A DNA stretch of 23,963 nucleotides. Source: an uncultured Eubacteriales bacterium. GTDB lineage: Bacteria > Bacillota > Clostridia > Christensenellales > Borkfalkiaceae. The stretch covers positions 1-23,963 of the forward strand of contig CATJZR010000052.1 of NCBI GenBank assembly GCA_949745625.1, in the 5' to 3' direction. The notes beneath the pieces are model-generated. The model had not been told where the DNA came from, made no database searches, and saw only the letters and a list, made by a program, of their open reading frames with translations. The position numbers and the translations under genes were made by a program. Every line of letters begins with the position of its first letter. Position 1 is the first letter of the stretch. Positions 21,356 to 23,963 of this stretch are shown one piece after another.

Positions 21356-22771
21356 ATGAAGGATATTGCAAGAGTTACAGTCGATTTTAATTATATGATG
21401 GAAAAATCGCTCGGCAGCAAGGGTATAAAGGATTCCGAGCTGAATGCTTTGGCTCCGAAAGCGGCAGAGGCGTTCGAATACGTAAAGAAAAACCGAGGGC
21501 GTGACGACTTGTTTATGGGTTGGACGGAGCTGCCCTATAACCAGAATGAGATAGTTGCCGATATTCTCGATACTGCGCAAAAAATCAGACAGAAATTCAA
21601 GTATTTCGTAGTTCTCGGCATAGGTGGAAGCGCTCTCGGCCCTATTATGGTATTTAACGCGCTTAAGCATCTTCATTATAACGAGCTTCCCGAAGAAAAG
21701 AGGGGAGGTCCAAAATTTTACGTTGAGGACAACGTAGACCCCGTGCGTATGCATGCTTTGCTTGACGTTATAGAACCCGAAAAAACGTGTTTTAATGTAA
21801 TTTCAAAGTCGGGCGCAACCAGCGAAACAATGACGCAGTATCTTATTATTGCGGACATTTTAAAGAGCAAGGGAGTTTACCTGCCCGATAACCTCATATT
21901 CACTACAGATGCGAGCCGCGGCAATCTTATAAAAATAGACCAAAGTTTCGGCGGTAAAATAAAGAAGTACGTACTTCCCGACGGTGTTGGCGGAAGATTT
22001 TCAGAAATGTGTCCGGTCGGGCTTTTGCCGGCTGCGGTGCTCGGTATCGACATTAAAGAAATGCTTGCGGGCGCGGCTTATATGGATAAACTCTGCGCGG
22101 GTAAATCGATAGAGAACAATCCCGCGTTGGCTTGTGCGGTTTTGCAGTATATTACTATGAAGCAAGGCAAGAACATAAACGTACTTATGCCGTATTCCGA
22201 TAATCTAAAACTTATGGCAGATTGGTATTGTCAGCTTTGGGCGGAATCGCTAGGTAAAGCGGTTGACTATGACGGAAATACGGTAAACGCAGGAACTACG
22301 CCCGTTAAAAGTCTGGGTGTAACCGACCAGCATTCGCAGGTTCAGCTTTATATAGAGGGGCCGTATGACAAAATTATTACATTTATTTCAGTTGAAAAGT
22401 ATGCCTGCGAGATGCCTATTGCGCGCGGCTGTCAGGATATTCCTGATGTTGGCTTCCTCGGTGGACACACTATGCAAGAGCTTATTCAGGCAGAAAATAA
22501 AGCTACCGCTTACGCGTTGATGCGCGCAGGTAGAATGAATTATACGATAATAATGCCCGAAGTAACCGCGCATACTCTCGGTCAGCTTATGTATATGCTT
22601 GAATTGCAGACAGCCTATACGGGTGCCCTTCTCAATATCGATACCTATAATCAACCTGGCGTTGAAAACGGAAAAAAAGCGACGTTTGCATTACTCGGTA
22701 AAAAAGGCTACGAGATGCAGAAGAAGGAAATGGATTCGGCGCCTGCGCTTGATAACAGGTATATCGTATAA
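21356..22771 (+). CDS. pgi: Glucose-6-phosphate isomerase
   Basis: The 471-aa protein has PGI signatures: VVLGIGGSALGP, VISKSGATSETMTQYLI, DGVGGRFSEMCPVGLLPAAVLGIDI (in sections), LMADWYCQLWAESLGKA and TDQHSQVQLYIEGP, followed by a late GFLGGHTM and TIIMPEVTAHTLGQLMYMLELQTAYTGALL-type helix. It interconverts glucose 6-phosphate and fructose 6-phosphate, feeding the glycolytic enzymes elsewhere in the window. The frame runs back to 21269 across the promoter, but the ATG at 21356 has a strong GGAGGG 8 nt upstream and sits 33 nt after the -10, so it is the start. The stop overlaps the next ATG by one base (TAATG). Confidence 0.97.
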   Translation: MKDIARVTVDFNYMMEKSLGSKGIKDSELNALAPKAAEAFEYVKKNRGRDDLFMGWTELPYNQNEIVADILDTAQKIRQKFKYFVVLGIGGSALGPIMVFNALKHLHYNELPEEKRGGPKFYVEDNVDPVRMHALLDVIEPEKTCFNVISKSGATSETMTQYLIIADILKSKGVYLPDNLIFTTDASRGNLIKIDQSFGGKIKKYVLPDGVGGRFSEMCPVGLLPAAVLGIDIKEMLAGAAYMDKLCAGKSIENNPALACAVLQYITMKQGKNINVLMPYSDNLKLMADWYCQLWAESLGKAVDYDGNTVNAGTTPVKSLGVTDQHSQVQLYIEGPYDKIITFISVEKYACEMPIARGCQDIPDVGFLGGHTMQELIQAENKATAYALMRAGRMNYTIIMPEVTAHTLGQLMYMLELQTAYTGALLNIDTYNQPGVENGKKATFALLGKKGYEMQKKEMDSAPALDNRYIV

Positions 22772-23685
22772 TGCTTTTTACGCTTGCTTTTTTATCAGAT
22801 AGATTTGCTTTCGGTAAACGTGAAGATAAAAATCCGCTACTAAAATACTTTACGGCAGAGGATTTCGGGCTTTCTGCCGAACCCGTTTCGTTAAAGGGTG
22901 GATTAAGGGGCTTCATATATCGCAATACGACCGTGAGACCTAAACAAGAATTGATAATTTTTTGTAACGGAATGGGTCCCGGACATATTGCATACACAAC
23001 TGAAATCGCATATTTTTGCGGTTTTGGGTATCCTGTTCTTGCCGTCGACAGCCGAGGTTGCGGTCTTTCGGATGGCAAGAATATAAAGGGTATGTATTCT
23101 GGCGTGCAGACGGTCGTCAACGCTATCGATTTTGCCGATGAGCTCGGCTACAAAACTATTTATCTAGTGGGGCATAGCTGGGGTGCCTACTCGGTGCTTT
23201 GTGCGTCTGCGAAAAGAAAGGTGAGTAAGGTCATTGCAATCAGTGCACCGCTTACACCGTCTAAAACGATGTGCGACGGCGCGGTAAATATGCGTATATT
23301 GCCGCGTTTGATAGCAGTTATGCTGCGCCCGTTTTGGTGGATAATCAATTTTATTAAATATGGCGCAAAAGGAAATGCGAATGCGGCTAAGTGCGCGAGT
23401 AAAAATTCGACACCCACGCTCTTAATTCACGGCGATAACGACAGCGTAGTATCTTTGAAGGGGGCGCCCGCAGACAAAGCCGACGGAAGTCACATTATCA
23501 AATTTATTGTAGAAGGTAAGGGGCATAATCCTTACAATACGCATAAAGCCGAGGCGCTGCTTGTAGAGCTTAATGCGAAATTTAAACGGCGAGATGTTGC
23601 AGATATAGCGCAATTTGATTTTATGGGGGCAACTGAAGAGGACGAAGAAATAATGCAAAAAATAATTAATTTTATAATGGGTTAA
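22771..23685 (+). CDS. Alpha/beta hydrolase family protein
   Basis: The 304-aa protein has the alpha/beta hydrolase core. The oxyanion region is near FCNGMGPGH, the nucleophile elbow is GHSWG (Ser136), the acid is probably Asp222 or Asp224 (LIHGDNDSVV) and the base is His252 (EGKGHNPYN). The AVDSRGCGLSDG segment matches the DxRGxGxS loop. A hydrophobic stretch (LPRLIAVMLRPFWWIINFI) after the nucleophile may form the lid. A lipase, esterase or peptidase role is possible; the substrate is unknown. The last 30 residues are acidic. The start overlaps the pgi stop by one base, so translation is coupled to pgi. No terminator was seen before the tRNA promoter. Confidence 0.85.
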   Translation: MLFTLAFLSDRFAFGKREDKNPLLKYFTAEDFGLSAEPVSLKGGLRGFIYRNTTVRPKQELIIFCNGMGPGHIAYTTEIAYFCGFGYPVLAVDSRGCGLSDGKNIKGMYSGVQTVVNAIDFADELGYKTIYLVGHSWGAYSVLCASAKRKVSKVIAISAPLTPSKTMCDGAVNMRILPRLIAVMLRPFWWIINFIKYGAKGNANAAKCASKNSTPTLLIHGDNDSVVSLKGAPADKADGSHIIKFIVEGKGHNPYNTHKAEALLVELNAKFKRRDVADIAQFDFMGATEEDEEIMQKIINFIMG

Positions 23686-23712
23686 AAATTTTTTAAATTA
23701 TGCCGTTTTTAC

Positions 23713-23741
23713 TTGCAAAGCTTTAAGCTTTATGTTATAAT
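23713..23741 (+). promoter_or_regulatory. Extended -10 promoter of tRNA-Glu
   Basis: TTGCAA (23713-23718), 17-nt spacer, TATAAT (23736-23741) with TG-T before it. It ends 20 nt upstream of the tRNA 5' end. Confidence 0.8.
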
Positions 23742-23761
23742 CACAAAGCTAAATTAATTAA

Positions 23762-23836
23762 GGCCTTGTGGTCAAGCGGTTAAGACGGAGCCCTCTCAAG
23801 GCTCAATCCCGGGTTCGATTCCCGGCAGGGTCACCA
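23762..23836 (+). tRNA. tRNA-Glu (anticodon CTC)
   Basis: All arms fold. The acceptor arm pairs GGCCTTG with CAGGGTC (two G-T wobbles). The D-arm loop carries the conserved GG. The anticodon stem GAGCC/GGCTC encloses CTCTCAA, giving anticodon CTC. The T-arm is CCGGG-TTCGATT-CCCGG, and a genomically encoded ACCA follows. CTC reads GAG codons, a second glutamate tRNA beside the usual TTC type. It has its own promoter and a terminator 29 nt downstream. Confidence 0.97.
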
Positions 23837-23963
23837 GACGAGGGGTATAAGAACACCCCGAAGAAGAAACCGAATTTTCGGTTTCTTTTTCTTTTGCGCT
23901 CTGTTCGTCCTCGCTCTCGTTTTCGCCGTTCCCGTCGGGGTAATCGGGGAATATCAAATTCAA
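23796..23963 (-). CDS. Possible C-terminus of an acidic protein overlapping tRNA-Glu (5' end beyond window)
   Basis: On the minus strand one frame is open from the right edge to a TGA at 23798-23796, 55 codons. It reads FPDYPDGNGENESEDEQ then a Lys/Glu/Ser-rich stretch and ends in PRLVTLPGIEP-type residues encoded by the reverse complement of the tRNA. The acidic part looks like a natural disordered tail. The tRNA-antisense end is the only stop available in that frame, so a true protein would end inside the tRNA. It could also be a chance open frame: the plus strand of the same bases is a tRNA terminator. Confidence 0.3.
   Translation of the reverse strand: MNLIFPDYPDGNGENESEDEQSAKEKETENSVSSSGCSYTPRLVTLPGIEPGIEP
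23866..23895 (+). terminator. Terminator of tRNA-Glu
   Basis: A 9-bp stem (GAAACCGAA / TTCGGTTTC) with a 2-nt centre (so a 4-6 nt loop in practice) followed by TTTTTCTTTT. It stops transcription 30 nt after the tRNA. Confidence 0.8.

Noticed and set aside
23711..23735. AAAGCTTTAAGCTTT repeat before the tRNA as a terminator or operator
   Set aside because: It is the spacer of the tRNA promoter, short and A/T-rich with no T run after it.
1..23963. CRISPR array, defence island, prophage or transposon
   Set aside because: No regularly spaced repeats, no transposase, integrase, capsid, Cas or toxin-antitoxin motifs were found in any convincing frame.

Overview
The window reads as a chromosomal segment of a low-to-mid GC Bacillota, most likely an uncultured gut Clostridia (a Christensenellales-like lineage is my guess, not shown by the sequence). 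The evidence is a secG-rnr-smpB run next to pgk, tpiA and gpmI, an obg-yhbY-nadD/yqeK-rsfS ribosome-assembly cluster, strong TTGACA/TATAAT-type promoters, GGAG Shine-Dalgarno sites on many genes, and a lipoprotein with a Gly-X-Y linker. I see no prophage, IS element, CRISPR array or recognisable defence locus; this is mostly housekeeping DNA.

Layout. 1-1103: a partial two-helix membrane protein and a zinc-ribbon Nudix hydrolase, both minus. 1283-3959: a UAP1-like UDP-sugar pyrophosphorylase and a trypsin-like lipoprotein protease with a PDZ-like end, both plus. 3986-11677: a long minus-strand block, in transcription order pgk, tpiA, gpmI, an EamA transporter, secG, rnr and smpB. This resembles the classic Gram-positive glycolysis/secG/rnr/smpB neighbourhood but lacks gap and eno. 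11822-16708: a tight plus-strand operon of a prephenate dehydrogenase-like gene, a DUF1934-like gene, a metallo-beta-lactamase-fold hydrolase, a divergent Rho, obg and yhbY. 16701-17444: an unrecognised membrane protein on the minus strand, splitting the ribosome-assembly cluster. 17483-18953: a nadD-yqeK fusion and rsfS. 18954-20002: a small proline-rich membrane protein and a DeoC-family protein. 20034-23685: a Dda/RecD-like helicase (minus), then pgi and an alpha/beta hydrolase (plus). 23762-23836: tRNA-Glu(CTC) with its own promoter and terminator, and a minus-strand acidic reading frame running off the right edge.

The observations most worth following are these. (1) Five genes (smpB, the EamA transporter, the TyrA-like gene, the small 79-aa gene and the helicase) have a perfect TATAAT 6-7 nt before the start codon and no Shine-Dalgarno site, which suggests leaderless mRNAs in a genome that otherwise uses SD sites. 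(2) The Rho homologue has an intact P-loop lysine but appears to lack the catalytic-glutamate and arginine-finger motifs of classical Rho. (3) The DeoC homologue has Arg in place of the Schiff-base Lys and Glu in place of a catalytic Asp. (4) Two promoters have their -35 box inside the stem of the preceding terminator. None of this is proven function; all of it is read from sequence and family knowledge.
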